Shown here: one piece after another, positions 37,057 to 45,582 of the stretch
Layout of the letters: the number at the start of each line of letters is the position of its first letter
How positions within the stretch are numbered: the stretch's first letter is position 1
Assembly: GCF_014651615.1 (NCBI RefSeq)
Contig: NZ_BMXF01000001.1
Location: 1,955,731-2,019,730, forward strand
Length of the DNA: 64,000 bases
Direction of reading: 5' to 3'
From: Persicitalea jodogahamensis
GTDB lineage: Bacteria > Bacteroidota > Bacteroidia > Cytophagales > Spirosomataceae
Program-made: the position numbers and the translations under genes
Notes under the pieces: model-generated
Databases searched by the model: none
What the model was told of the DNA's origin: nothing
What the model saw: the letters and a program-made list of their open reading frames with translations, nothing else

Positions 37057-37265
37057 TCGCTTCTGGTTTCGGTGAGGTATTGGTCAAACGATGCCACGTC
37101 CAGATCAGGGGCAAGACCGATGAATTCGGATAACGACGCTTTCGACTTTGATTCCGAGGAGGGGAGTCGGTATTTATAGCGTAGAAAGGCCACAAAATCG
37201 GCTACTTCTGCCTGAAGCGGAGGAGGCAGTACATCGATTGACTCATGCAGCTGAAATTTATCCAT
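37038..37265 (-). CDS. Antitoxin paired with the PIN toxin (DUF2281-like)
   Basis: A 75-residue protein from the ATG of MDKFQLHESIDVLPPPLQAE; a start 19 codons upstream would add a hydrophobic, atypical extension. The LPPPLQAEVADFVAFLRYKY segment matches the DUF2281/VapB-like antitoxins that precede PIN toxins in many Bacteroidota and Cyanobacteria. The acidic C-terminus (LDVASFDQYLTETRSEW) would wrap the toxin. The gene overlaps vapC by 19 bp. Pairing is inferred from position and family. Confidence 0.8.
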   Translation of the reverse strand: MDKFQLHESIDVLPPPLQAEVADFVAFLRYKYRLPSSESKSKASLSEFIGLAPDLDVASFDQYLTETRSEWKEPF

Positions 37266-37352
37266 GATCTTCAAAATATCTGGAAAGAAAATGTATTTGT
37301 AAATATACAGATTTTCAACCATTCATGTAAGCAAAGGGCCTAAGAGCCAGTC

Positions 37353-38225
37353 CTACACCTTCAACCGCTTCTTCAAATAATTTAAAGCCATGTCGTATGC
37401 TTCCTTTGCTCCTTCGGCATCGTACCTGGGGTTACTCGGATTGGCGAAGCCGTGCACACCGGGGAAGATTTTGTAGGTCAGCGTTTTGCCTGCTTTCTTC
37501 ATGTTGGCATCGAATTGCTCGATGACTTCCTTCGAGATGCGCTCCTCGGTGGCGAAAAGCCCCAGTACGTCGCCGTTGAGCGTTTTGAGCCGCTCCACAT
37601 CCTGCACGGGCATGCCGTAATACATTACCGTCCCGACGGTATTCTTGCCACCCATGAGGCCCGATTGCAACGACCAGCCGCCACCAAAGCACCAGCCCAC
37701 ATTAGCAACTTGCGCTTTGGGGCCGGCGAAGGTAAACCCGCCTTCCACAATATTGGTGAGTCGATCATTGTTTGTGGCCATCATGAATTTGCCTGCCTCC
37801 TGTGGGTTGTCGGTCACCTTTCCGTCGTAGAGATCGAGGGCCAGCACATTGACATCTTCGCCCAGGTCTTTGTAAAAAGTGTCGGCCTGCCGGCGGATGT
37901 AGTCGTTCATGCCCCACCATTCCTGATATACGAACAGCCACTTATCGCTCTTCTTTTTGGCTTTGATAAAGTACCCCTTGGCATCTTTGCCGTCGGGCGT
38001 GGCGAAGGTGATTTCTTCACCCATGCCATCGTAGTCGAGCGGCAGCGGCGACAGGTGCAGCGCCTGGAAAGCCGGATCGAGCGCAAATTGCTTCATGCCG
38101 TCGAGGGGGAGGGGCGTGTGGCAGATCGGAATCGCTGGCATGGATTCAATCGGGTTGGGATTCAGGGCCGGAAAATTGAACAAGCCAGCCAGCATAAGCG
38201 GGAAGAGAATGAGGAATCGCGTCAT
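37353..38225 (-). CDS. Dienelactone hydrolase-family protein, exported
   Basis: A 290-residue alpha/beta-hydrolase with a signal peptide (MTRFLILFPLMLAGLFNFPA). The nucleophile elbow NVGWCFGGGWSLQ carries Cys, as in dienelactone hydrolases rather than Ser esterases. YQEWWGMNDYIRRQADTF matches the family's oxyanion region, and the catalytic His is in PGVHGFANPS. The acidic triad member is probably the Asp/Glu near LFATEERIS. The natural substrate is uncertain because the family hydrolyses many lactones and esters. It follows the SusD gene but is separated by a terminator, so it is probably transcribed on its own. Confidence 0.85.
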   Translation of the reverse strand: MTRFLILFPLMLAGLFNFPALNPNPIESMPAIPICHTPLPLDGMKQFALDPAFQALHLSPLPLDYDGMGEEITFATPDGKDAKGYFIKAKKKSDKWLFVYQEWWGMNDYIRRQADTFYKDLGEDVNVLALDLYDGKVTDNPQEAGKFMMATNNDRLTNIVEGGFTFAGPKAQVANVGWCFGGGWSLQSGLMGGKNTVGTVMYYGMPVQDVERLKTLNGDVLGLFATEERISKEVIEQFDANMKKAGKTLTYKIFPGVHGFANPSNPRYDAEGAKEAYDMALNYLKKRLKV

Positions 38226-38245
38226 GGATTTGAATAATTAAGATG

Positions 38246-38294
38246 AAAAAGCCTTCAACCGGAGAGATACATTCTTTCTCCCGATCGAAGGCTT
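38246..38294 (-). terminator. Rho-independent terminator after the SusC/SusD pair
   Basis: Outer arms AAGCCTTC (38249-38256) and GAAGGCTT (38287-38294) pair perfectly, with a second inner stem GGAGA/TCTCC. On the minus strand the structure ends in TTTTT. It begins 37 bases after the SusD stop codon, so it ends the nutrient-uptake operon before the hydrolase gene. Confidence 0.75.
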
Positions 38295-38330
38295 AATAAC
38301 TGCAAACACCGTCAAGTGTTCAGCAAGTAC

Positions 38331-39740
38331 CTATTTGTCCCAAAATAACGGATCGGCGAGTGAACCGATGGCAGGCACATTGATGCCGTTTTCTGAGATT
38401 TCGTTGGACGGATAGGCTACCCGACGAATGAATGTCGACAACGCGGCGCTAACGGGTAGTTTGAACCCTTTATACTTATAATCAAAGCGGCGGGCATCAT
38501 TCCAAGCCTCGGGATTGAGGTAGGTAATGACGTACTTTTCTTTGAAAATATCGGCCAGCGCCAGATTGGCCATTCCGACCGACACAATGGGATCGGCGAT
38601 GTACTTGTCGCGGGCAGCAGGGGCCACACCAAGCTTGTCCATATTGGCTTTGATTCCTTCCAGGTAAGCTTTGTAAGCCCGGTCGCGGTTGCCGGCACGC
38701 AGGGCGGCCTCGGCTTCAATCATCTTTACCTCGGCATAAGTCACGATCAGGAGTGGCGAATTGTCGCCCGTCAGCGGAGAGTTCAGCGAGATGTAGTTCT
38801 CATCCTTCACCGTATTGGGTGCTCCGGTTGGATTGCCCGCGCCATTGACGGTACCCACGTAAGTGCCGTTCACCGTTTTATCGGTGATTTTTTCGATGCG
38901 GGGATCGAACAAGCCGTAAGTGGTGCCGTTGAGCTGGTTGATGAGTTGGGCCGAAAGCCAGCCGTCAAGTACCAGCAATGCGTTATTGCGCGCCACCTGC
39001 GCCCAGGGATTGCGGAGCAGGTAGACGCTCATTTGGGCATCGTCGGCATTGGAGGTGTAGGACTTGCTCACCGCCTCAAGTACCGCTGCGGGGTCGTAGC
39101 TTGCCTTCTTGGAAACCTTGTTGAGCATGCGGGCTTTCAAAGCGTAGGCGGTTTTCAGCCAGGCCTCGCGCTTTCCGCCGTGAATCAGGTCGTTCCCCGC
39201 GCTGAGTTTGATCTTGGAATCTGTCTTACCCAGTTCGGTAATTGCCTCATTGAGCAATGTGAGGGCGGAGTTGTACATCTCCTCTTCCGAGTCGTATTTA
39301 GGCGTGAGCGGCTCACCCGTAAAAGCTTCCTTGAACGGTCCGGCCCCGAAAGTGTCGCTGACCAGGTTGAGGTGGTACGCGAGCATGACGTTGGCTACGC
39401 CCACGTATTCACTGGAAGACTGTTCCGCGGCCAATCGCTTCATGTCCGTCAAATCAGCCATCGCATAGTAAAGAGCGTCCCAGGTGCTTGAATAATCCGT
39501 TTCCTGGTAGGTATCGGTGGAGCCACCCGCGCCGGGATTGGCCAGGTACTGCACGAAGTAAGACGTCGTGTTCGCTACCCGTTGCGAGTTGAGGCCCGTT
39601 TTCTGCGTCGTCGTCGCCAGCAGCGACTGTAAGGGCGGATTGGAAATCTGGTTAGGATTCTCGTTCAGATCGAAATAATCCTTGCAGCCGCTCATCCCGA
39701 AGGTGGTGAGGAGGGCCAATATGAGTATGGTACGTTTCAT
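38331..39740 (-). CDS. SusD/RagB-family nutrient-binding outer-membrane lipoprotein
   Basis: A 469-residue lipoprotein from the ATG of MKRTILILALLTTFGMSGC, where the Cys of SGCKDYFDLNENPNQ is the lipidation site. The start 15 codons upstream would displace the signal peptide. The DYFDLNENPNQISNP start, YLANPGAGGSTDTYQ and the C-terminal YLNPEAWNDARRFDY place it in the SusD-like group 2 seen with short or oligomeric ligands. It acts as a lid that captures substrate for the TonB-dependent channel encoded upstream (SusC-like). Ligand unknown; no glycoside hydrolase genes lie nearby. Confidence 0.93.
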   Translation of the reverse strand: MKRTILILALLTTFGMSGCKDYFDLNENPNQISNPPLQSLLATTTQKTGLNSQRVANTTSYFVQYLANPGAGGSTDTYQETDYSSTWDALYYAMADLTDMKRLAAEQSSSEYVGVANVMLAYHLNLVSDTFGAGPFKEAFTGEPLTPKYDSEEEMYNSALTLLNEAITELGKTDSKIKLSAGNDLIHGGKREAWLKTAYALKARMLNKVSKKASYDPAAVLEAVSKSYTSNADDAQMSVYLLRNPWAQVARNNALLVLDGWLSAQLINQLNGTTYGLFDPRIEKITDKTVNGTYVGTVNGAGNPTGAPNTVKDENYISLNSPLTGDNSPLLIVTYAEVKMIEAEAALRAGNRDRAYKAYLEGIKANMDKLGVAPAARDKYIADPIVSVGMANLALADIFKEKYVITYLNPEAWNDARRFDYKYKGFKLPVSAALSTFIRRVAYPSNEISENGINVPAIGSLADPLFWDK

Positions 39741-39759
39741 TTTAAAATGTTGATTGAGA

Positions 39760-39821
39760 GAATGGGAGAATGAGAGAATATTCAATTGAACCCAATATTT
39801 TATTCACTCATTCTCTCATTC
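39760..39821 (-). repeat. Long hairpin between the SusC-like and SusD-like genes
   Basis: Arms 39760-39780 and 39801-39821 pair over 19 of 21 positions and enclose a 20-base loop. The arm is built from repeats of the GAGAAT type. It lies in the 97-bp spacer, 17 bases after the SusC stop and 19 bases before the SusD start. With no T-run it is more likely an mRNA stability or attenuation structure than a terminator. Confidence 0.7.
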
Positions 39822-39837
39822 AAAATTCAAAATTGAT

Positions 39838-42800
39838 TTAGAATCCTACATTCAAGGTGAATAAATAACTCCGGACGGCAGGGTAGACGAAGCCGGTGAA
39901 GCCGGTTACGTTGCTGCCGCTGTTGAACGAGCTGGCTTCGGGGTCGTAGCCGCGGTACTTGGTGGCGAGCCAGAGGTTATTGCCCGTTACGCTTAACTGA
40001 ACATTGCGGATCGGGCCCTTTTTCAGGATAGACGCTGGCAAGTTGTAGGCAAGCCGCAACGAACGCAGCCGCACCCAGGAAGCGTCCTCGACAAAGTTTT
40101 CGGAGACGCCGCGATACACGTTGCGGTAGTAGCCGTTGCCGTAGTTTACGCCATCAGGGCCCACGCCCTGCCCTTTGAAAACAGCCTTTGTATTTGGTGT
40201 GCCGTCCGCCAGGACGCCATCGAAAACCAGGGTTTCATTGCGGTCTTCGGTGTATTTGGCAATACCGAAGGCCGAAAAGAAATTATCCAATTGGTTGTAA
40301 CGATCCTGACCCACCTGCGCGTCGAAGAGAACCGACAGCGACAGATCGCGGTATTTGAAAGTATTGTTCAAACCGCCAACCCAGCGGGGCAGGGCGTTGC
40401 CCAGAAGTTTCTGGGCCGAGTTACGAACGGGGAAACCATCGGAACCAATCACGATCGGTCGGCTGGTATCTACCCGCCTTGGATCCTCTTCGGCGCTATT
40501 GGCATAGTAACGCTGGTAGCTGGTGCCATAAAGATTACCGTAGGCTTCACCGGGAATGAGTTTTTGGGTCACCGTTGAGCCTGAATAGCCAAACTGTGAG
40601 GCCAGACTGATCTCCGTCAGCCCTTCACGAATGGAGACGACACTGTTTCGGTTAGCCGAAAAATTAAGGTTCGCATCCCACGAAAAGTCGTTTTTCTTGA
40701 CGGGGGTACCCCGCAATGTCAGCTCCACACCCTGATTCCGCATGGTGCCGGAGTTGACCGCTGCCGTGGCGTAGCCGGTCGAGGATGAGACATTCACGTT
40801 GATGATTTGATCCTTACTGAGTGAATGGTAGTAGGTAAAGTCAAGACCCAGGCGATTGCCAAAAAAGCCCAGTTCCAACCCTCCTTCGTAGGTTTCCGTA
40901 AACTCGGGCCGAAGCGTGGGGTCACCCAGCCGTGAGCCGCGCGAGAAGCCCGTAACGCCCGTTGGCAGGCTGTTGTAAGCCGCGTAACCCGTAGTTGTAG
41001 AGTAGGGCAAAGCATCTTTGCCGATCTTGGCGTAGGAAGCACGTATCTTGCCCAGGCTCACGTAGGCGGGCATATTGAACTGCTGCGAGAAAACGTAACC
41101 TACGCTGGCCGAAGGGTAGAAAAACGAATTGTTGGGCGCCAGGAGCGAGGAAGTAATATCATTCCGACCAGTCAGCGTCAGGAAAAGGAAATCTTTGTAA
41201 TCGAGCGTCAGCTCGCCGAAAATACCCATCAGCCGGTAGTCTTCAGCTCTTTGGGTCGGCGTGATCGTCCGGGCGTTGCGCAGGTCGAAGTAGTTATATA
41301 CGGTCAATTCGTTGCCCTCGGCGCCGAAGCTGCGAATCTTGCGGTCATACAGATCGTGACCTACGCGCAGGGTACCTTTCAGGTTTTGACCCAGATTCGC
41401 CGTGCCGCTCGCTGTAAAGGTGGAAGTGATGGAGCGGAAGGCCGTATGGTATTGGTACACGAAACCCAAGCCGTTGTCTTCGTAGGTGTCTTCATCGGCA
41501 AAGCCACGGGGCCCGGGAGCCGTTCGCAGCCGGTCGTCCGAATAGGTATCGAGCCCGGCCCGGTAGTTGAACGACAACCACGCGAGTGGCGAGTAGTTGA
41601 AGTTGACACCACCGATCAGGCGATTGACATTATCATTCAGTTTGTTGGTGTAGGCACCATAGATGGGGTTGTTATTGCCATACGTTTTCATCGTACCGTC
41701 CGGCTTGATGTAGTCGCGGACGTCGTAGCGCGGCGACCAGTAGTTGAGGCTCTCGTTGAAGCGGTCGGCATTGTAGCGATCGCCGCCGGAATTGATAAAA
41801 TTCAGGTTGGTGCTGGTCGTGAACTTCTCACTGAACTTCACCTGCGCATTCAGCCGCGCCGAGATTTTATTGAAATTCGTAAAGGGAATTACACCCTCGT
41901 GGCGCAGGTGGGAGATCGAGGACAAAAAAGTGACCTTGTCCGTGCCCCCCGAAAACGAAAGGTTATTCTGGAACTGCTGGCCCTGCTGGTAAGCATCCCG
42001 AAAGTGATCGTAGAGTTTATCCGGATGCGTGGGGTCTATTTTCTTGGCATCCTCCACGGTGGGCCCCCAGGAAGGCCAGAAGCTGTTGGGATCATATTCT
42101 CCGCTATACCCAATCGTATATTTGTCCTGCGTTTCAGGAAACTTGTTGACGTTCTCGACGCCGTAGGTGCTGCTGAAATTGGCACGTAGAGCCCCTGATT
42201 TGCCCGATTTGGTCGTAATCACAACTACCCCGTTGGCGCCACGGAGTCCGTACAGCGCGGTAGCCGCCCCGCCTTTCAGAATGTTGATGCTTTCCACATC
42301 ATCAGGATTGATGTCCGCCGCGCGGTTGGACATACCCCGTAATTCGGCGCCTGAACCCTGCGTGGAAGTGCTGTTATCCAACAAAATACCGTCGATCACA
42401 AACAGAGGCTGGTTGTCGCGTCCTACGTCGATGGAATTGATCCCGCGAATCAGAATGCGTGCGCCCTGTCCGGGTGCACCGCCCGTACTGTTGATCGTGA
42501 CACCGGCTACTTTGCCCTGCAAGGCATTGACGAGGTTCGTCTGCCGGTTTTGAACGAGTTCTTCGCTGTCTACTCCCTGAGCGGAATAGCCCAGCGCCTT
42601 CTTCTCCCGGCTTATGCCCAGTGCGGTAACTACCACTTCGTTGAGTAGTTTGGTGTCTTCGGCCAGCGTTACGTTGACTATGCTGCGGTTGCCCACGGCC
42701 ACCTCTTTTGTCGTGTAGCCAATGGAGCTAAACACCAGCGTCGTATTCGGGTTCACGCGAATGCTGTATGTGCCGCTGGCGTCGGTCAGCGTTCCCTGCG

Positions 42801-42948
42801 TAGCGCCTTTTACAGCCACGCTCACCCCGGGTACGGAAGAACCGTCCTTCTCAGCAGTCACCGTACCGCTGACCTGGGTCTGGGCCATCGCCGTGTGCAG
42901 CCCGAGGAGCAGCCACGTCGCCAGCCAAACTTGTACATTTTTTTTCAT
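39838..42948 (-). CDS. SusC/RagA-family TonB-dependent outer-membrane transporter
   Basis: A 1036-residue protein with a signal peptide (MKKNVQVWLATWLLLGLHTA), a carboxypeptidase-regulatory-like domain (about residues 27-105, VSGTVTAEKDGSSVPGVSV), a TonB-box/plug region (LNEVVVTALGISREKKALGY, then GARILIRGINSI and SINILKGGAATALYG), and a 22-strand barrel ending in VRSYLFTLNVGF with the terminal Phe. It forms the channel for the SusD-like lipoprotein encoded downstream and needs TonB energy. Substrate unknown. The gene is complete and in the same operon as SusD. Confidence 0.95.
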   Translation of the reverse strand: MKKNVQVWLATWLLLGLHTAMAQTQVSGTVTAEKDGSSVPGVSVAVKGATQGTLTDASGTYSIRVNPNTTLVFSSIGYTTKEVAVGNRSIVNVTLAEDTKLLNEVVVTALGISREKKALGYSAQGVDSEELVQNRQTNLVNALQGKVAGVTINSTGGAPGQGARILIRGINSIDVGRDNQPLFVIDGILLDNSTSTQGSGAELRGMSNRAADINPDDVESINILKGGAATALYGLRGANGVVVITTKSGKSGALRANFSSTYGVENVNKFPETQDKYTIGYSGEYDPNSFWPSWGPTVEDAKKIDPTHPDKLYDHFRDAYQQGQQFQNNLSFSGGTDKVTFLSSISHLRHEGVIPFTNFNKISARLNAQVKFSEKFTTSTNLNFINSGGDRYNADRFNESLNYWSPRYDVRDYIKPDGTMKTYGNNNPIYGAYTNKLNDNVNRLIGGVNFNYSPLAWLSFNYRAGLDTYSDDRLRTAPGPRGFADEDTYEDNGLGFVYQYHTAFRSITSTFTASGTANLGQNLKGTLRVGHDLYDRKIRSFGAEGNELTVYNYFDLRNARTITPTQRAEDYRLMGIFGELTLDYKDFLFLTLTGRNDITSSLLAPNNSFFYPSASVGYVFSQQFNMPAYVSLGKIRASYAKIGKDALPYSTTTGYAAYNSLPTGVTGFSRGSRLGDPTLRPEFTETYEGGLELGFFGNRLGLDFTYYHSLSKDQIINVNVSSSTGYATAAVNSGTMRNQGVELTLRGTPVKKNDFSWDANLNFSANRNSVVSIREGLTEISLASQFGYSGSTVTQKLIPGEAYGNLYGTSYQRYYANSAEEDPRRVDTSRPIVIGSDGFPVRNSAQKLLGNALPRWVGGLNNTFKYRDLSLSVLFDAQVGQDRYNQLDNFFSAFGIAKYTEDRNETLVFDGVLADGTPNTKAVFKGQGVGPDGVNYGNGYYRNVYRGVSENFVEDASWVRLRSLRLAYNLPASILKKGPIRNVQLSVTGNNLWLATKYRGYDPEASSFNSGSNVTGFTGFVYPAVRSYLFTLNVGF

Positions 42949-42992
42949 GGTTAAATAGGATTACAGATTGGTGGAAAATAGTTGTATTTAAT

Positions 42993-43000
42993 CAAAGATA
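42993..43000 (-). promoter_or_regulatory. Candidate -7 promoter box for the SusC/SusD operon
   Basis: The minus strand reads TATCTTTG, an exact TAnnTTTG match, 45 bases upstream of the SusC start. A -33 element with normal spacing was not evident. Confidence 0.5.
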
Positions 43001-43232
43001 ACAGTTGAGCAGAGAAATTTCCCCCAAAAAGAACTAGTTTTTGAGCAACTGCTGGCAAGGTGGATGTTTAGAAAGCTCAATCCAATACTATCCGCTGTGC
43101 CTTTTATTTTCACGAAATAGCTGAAACAATGATATTCGTATTGCGCTTTACAACCAATTCAAACCCCAGTGCATCCTTGCAATTATCCAGAATGACTGGT
43201 GCTTTTTCCTCAGTTCATCAAAACGTACAAAA

Positions 43233-43988
43233 ATGAAAACATCATTCTGCTTTTTAACGGTGCTGATCGGACTGAGTGCCGCTGCCCAATCGCAAAATCC
43301 CATCATTTATCCCGCGAAACCTGCGGAACAGGACACCAGCCGTATCGGTATGAGAGGGGTCGAAATCTACTTTACTCAAATCGTAACGCAATCCAACGCC
43401 CGGGGGGTGAATGAGCGCTTGCGCAATTCAGGGTACCCCGAACTAGGCCAGCTTCAATTATTTTGGGGCGGAGGAATTCAATACCGCATAAGGCGGGTGC
43501 TCCTGGGGCTGGAAGTGGCTCACTCGGTAAACCCTTCCGGCCCTCGGACGAACGAAACCTCCGCCGCTGACCGGAGGACGCTCAATGTGCAACTCAATGC
43601 CAGCTATGCCCTTTATCAGCCAAACGAGCGCGTAAGGGTGTATCCTTTTCTCGCGGCTGGTGCGAATTTAACCACCGTCACGCTCACCCGTATGACAGAA
43701 AACGCCGATTTCGACGCGATCCTCCGCCAGCCCGGCAATGCTGTTTCCCTGTCCCATTTTTCGAATTATGTGAATATAGGGATAGGGACCGACGTTGTGA
43801 GCCGGAAGGTGGGATGGAGCAGTTTGGCCAGCTTCCGGCTGGGCTACCGTCTCGGCGGCCTGACCGAGTGGTACTCAGACTACACCGAATTGCGCAATGC
43901 CCCGCAAGATCGGCTCAGTCAATTTTATTTCCAGATGAATTTAGGAGGTAGTCTGAACTGGCTGAGTCGCCGTCAGCAACGGTGGTGA
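43233..43988 (+). CDS. Small outer-membrane beta-barrel protein of unknown function
   Basis: A 251-residue protein with a signal peptide (MKTSFCFLTVLIGLSAAA, cleavage near AQSQN). The rest alternates polar and hydrophobic residues in strand-sized blocks (GGGIQYRIRRVLLGLEVAHS, VQLNASYALYQPNERVRVYP), and ends SQFYFQMNLGGSLNWLSRRQ, consistent with an outer-membrane barrel of about eight strands. I recognise no named family. It stands alone, divergent from the SusC operon, and is followed by the CstA-like gene. Confidence 0.65.
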   Translation: MKTSFCFLTVLIGLSAAAQSQNPIIYPAKPAEQDTSRIGMRGVEIYFTQIVTQSNARGVNERLRNSGYPELGQLQLFWGGGIQYRIRRVLLGLEVAHSVNPSGPRTNETSAADRRTLNVQLNASYALYQPNERVRVYPFLAAGANLTTVTLTRMTENADFDAILRQPGNAVSLSHFSNYVNIGIGTDVVSRKVGWSSLASFRLGYRLGGLTEWYSDYTELRNAPQDRLSQFYFQMNLGGSLNWLSRRQQRW

Positions 43989-44004
43989 GAAGGATAATTG
44001 ATTA

Positions 44005-44027
44005 GATAGCGACTGTCGCTATCTTTG
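44005..44027 (+). promoter_or_regulatory. cstA promoter with overlapping palindromic operator
   Basis: GATAGCGAC (44005-44013) and GTCGCTATC (44015-44023) form a perfect 9-1-9 palindrome. The TAnnTTTG box TATCTTTG occupies 44020-44027, so the palindrome covers its first half. The coding start is 33 bases further on. A protein bound here would block RNA polymerase. Confidence 0.6.
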
Positions 44028-44060
44028 CTGGTAGGCATATCAGCAAATTTATTATTTTAT

Positions 44061-45500
44061 ATGATCTCCTTTATCCTCTCTGTACTAGTTTTGATTTTGG
44101 GCTACTATGTCTACGGTAGTTTTCTGGAACGCGTATTTGGGGCCGACAAGTCCGCCGCCACCCCGGCCAATCGCCTGGCGGATGGCGTTGATTTCGTGGT
44201 GCTGCCCAACTGGAAAGTCTTCCTGATACAGTTTCTGAACATTGCCGGTCTCGGCCCCATCTTCGGGGCCATCGCGGGGGCCATGTACGGTCCGGCGGCC
44301 TTCCTGTGGATTGTGCTCGGGAGTATTTTTGCCGGGGCGGTTCACGATTACTTCTCGGGAATGATGTCTTTGCGGCACGATGGCAAGAGCATCAGTGAGG
44401 TAGTTGGGATTTATATGGGCGACAGCGCGAAGCAAATCATGCGGGTGTTCACGGTGCTGCTGCTCATATTCGTGGGAACGGTTTTCCTGGTGGGCCCCGC
44501 CAAAATCATCGATGGCATGACGGACGGCTACCTTACCATGTGGGGTTGGGTGAGCATTATTTTGGTCTACTATCTGCTTTCTACGTTGCTGCCGATTGAC
44601 AAATTCATCAGCAAGCTTTACCCGATTTTCGGGATAGCCATGCTGCTGATGGCCGTTGGTCTGCTGATTGCCCTGTTTACGGGCGGGTACCATATTCCCG
44701 AAATCACCGGAAGTACCCTCAGGAACATGACTTCCAATCCTGATAAAACGCCGCTGTTTCCCATGTTGTTTGTTACGATTGCCTGCGGGGCGATATCCGG
44801 GTTCCACTCCACCCAATCGCCGCTGATGGCGCGCTGCATGGGCAACGAGACTTCGGGAAAAATGATTTTCTCGGGTACCATGATCACCGAAGGGGTAGTT
44901 GCGCTGGTGTGGGCGGCGGTATCCATGACATTTTTCGGCTCCGTGGGCGGATTGAACGAAGCGATGATCGCCAACAACAACAACGCGGCTTGGGCCGCCA
45001 ATGAAATCTCGCTCAATATGCTTGGTCCGGTTGGGGGGATTCTGGCACTGCTCGGGATCGTGGCCGCGCCCATCACGTCAGGCGACACCGCTTTCCGATC
45101 CGCCCGGCTGATCATTGCCGATACTTTTAATGTAAATCAGAAAACGCTGGTCAAGAGGTTGTTGATCAGCATTCCGCTGTTCGTGGTGGCCTTCGGTCTA
45201 ACTCAGATGGACTTCGGGATTATCTGGCGGTACTTTGCGTGGAGCAACCAGACCCTGGCGACCATTGTGCTGTGGACGATCACGATTTATCTGTCTAACC
45301 TCAACAAAAACTACTGGATTTCCCTGCTGCCGGCCGTATTCATGACGATGGTGTGTAGTTCCTACATCTTCATCGCCCCCGAAGGATTTCAGCTTGCCCA
45401 CGGACTTTCCTACGCCCTCGCTGCCGCCATCACGATTGCCGCGACGGCCTCTTTTATCGCGCTAAGATACCGGAAGCAACGGGCTGCATTGGCTAATTGA
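44061..45500 (+). CDS. cstA: CstA-family carbon starvation protein (peptide/pyruvate transporter)
   Basis: A 479-residue membrane protein with about 13 hydrophobic segments. The start at 44061 gives MISFILSVLVLILGYYVYG; an in-frame start 12 codons upstream would place an extra stretch over the promoter palindrome. The blocks NIAGLGPIFGAIAGAMYGP, AVHDYFSGMMSLRHDGKSI and CGAISGFHSTQSPLMARC are characteristic of CstA and BtsT. These carry peptides or pyruvate into the cell on carbon limitation. A palindrome overlapping its promoter suggests specific repression. Confidence 0.93.
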   Translation: MISFILSVLVLILGYYVYGSFLERVFGADKSAATPANRLADGVDFVVLPNWKVFLIQFLNIAGLGPIFGAIAGAMYGPAAFLWIVLGSIFAGAVHDYFSGMMSLRHDGKSISEVVGIYMGDSAKQIMRVFTVLLLIFVGTVFLVGPAKIIDGMTDGYLTMWGWVSIILVYYLLSTLLPIDKFISKLYPIFGIAMLLMAVGLLIALFTGGYHIPEITGSTLRNMTSNPDKTPLFPMLFVTIACGAISGFHSTQSPLMARCMGNETSGKMIFSGTMITEGVVALVWAAVSMTFFGSVGGLNEAMIANNNNAAWAANEISLNMLGPVGGILALLGIVAAPITSGDTAFRSARLIIADTFNVNQKTLVKRLLISIPLFVVAFGLTQMDFGIIWRYFAWSNQTLATIVLWTITIYLSNLNKNYWISLLPAVFMTMVCSSYIFIAPEGFQLAHGLSYALAAAITIAATASFIALRYRKQRAALAN

Positions 45501-45582
45501 TACGATTAGCATGTGATTGGAAGCAAATTCGTGATTTGCCGAAACAGGATTAACATGACCAAGGCGAGGCAGAATTTCTTGC

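Noticed and set aside
41251-42189. 312-codon plus-strand frame inside the SusC-like gene
   Set aside because: Shadow frame of the clear TonB-dependent transporter; no motif.
45523-45539. GCAAAT/ATTTGC hairpin between cstA and the ABC exporter gene
   Set aside because: Only six base pairs, AT-rich and without a T-run on either strand; too weak to call a terminator.
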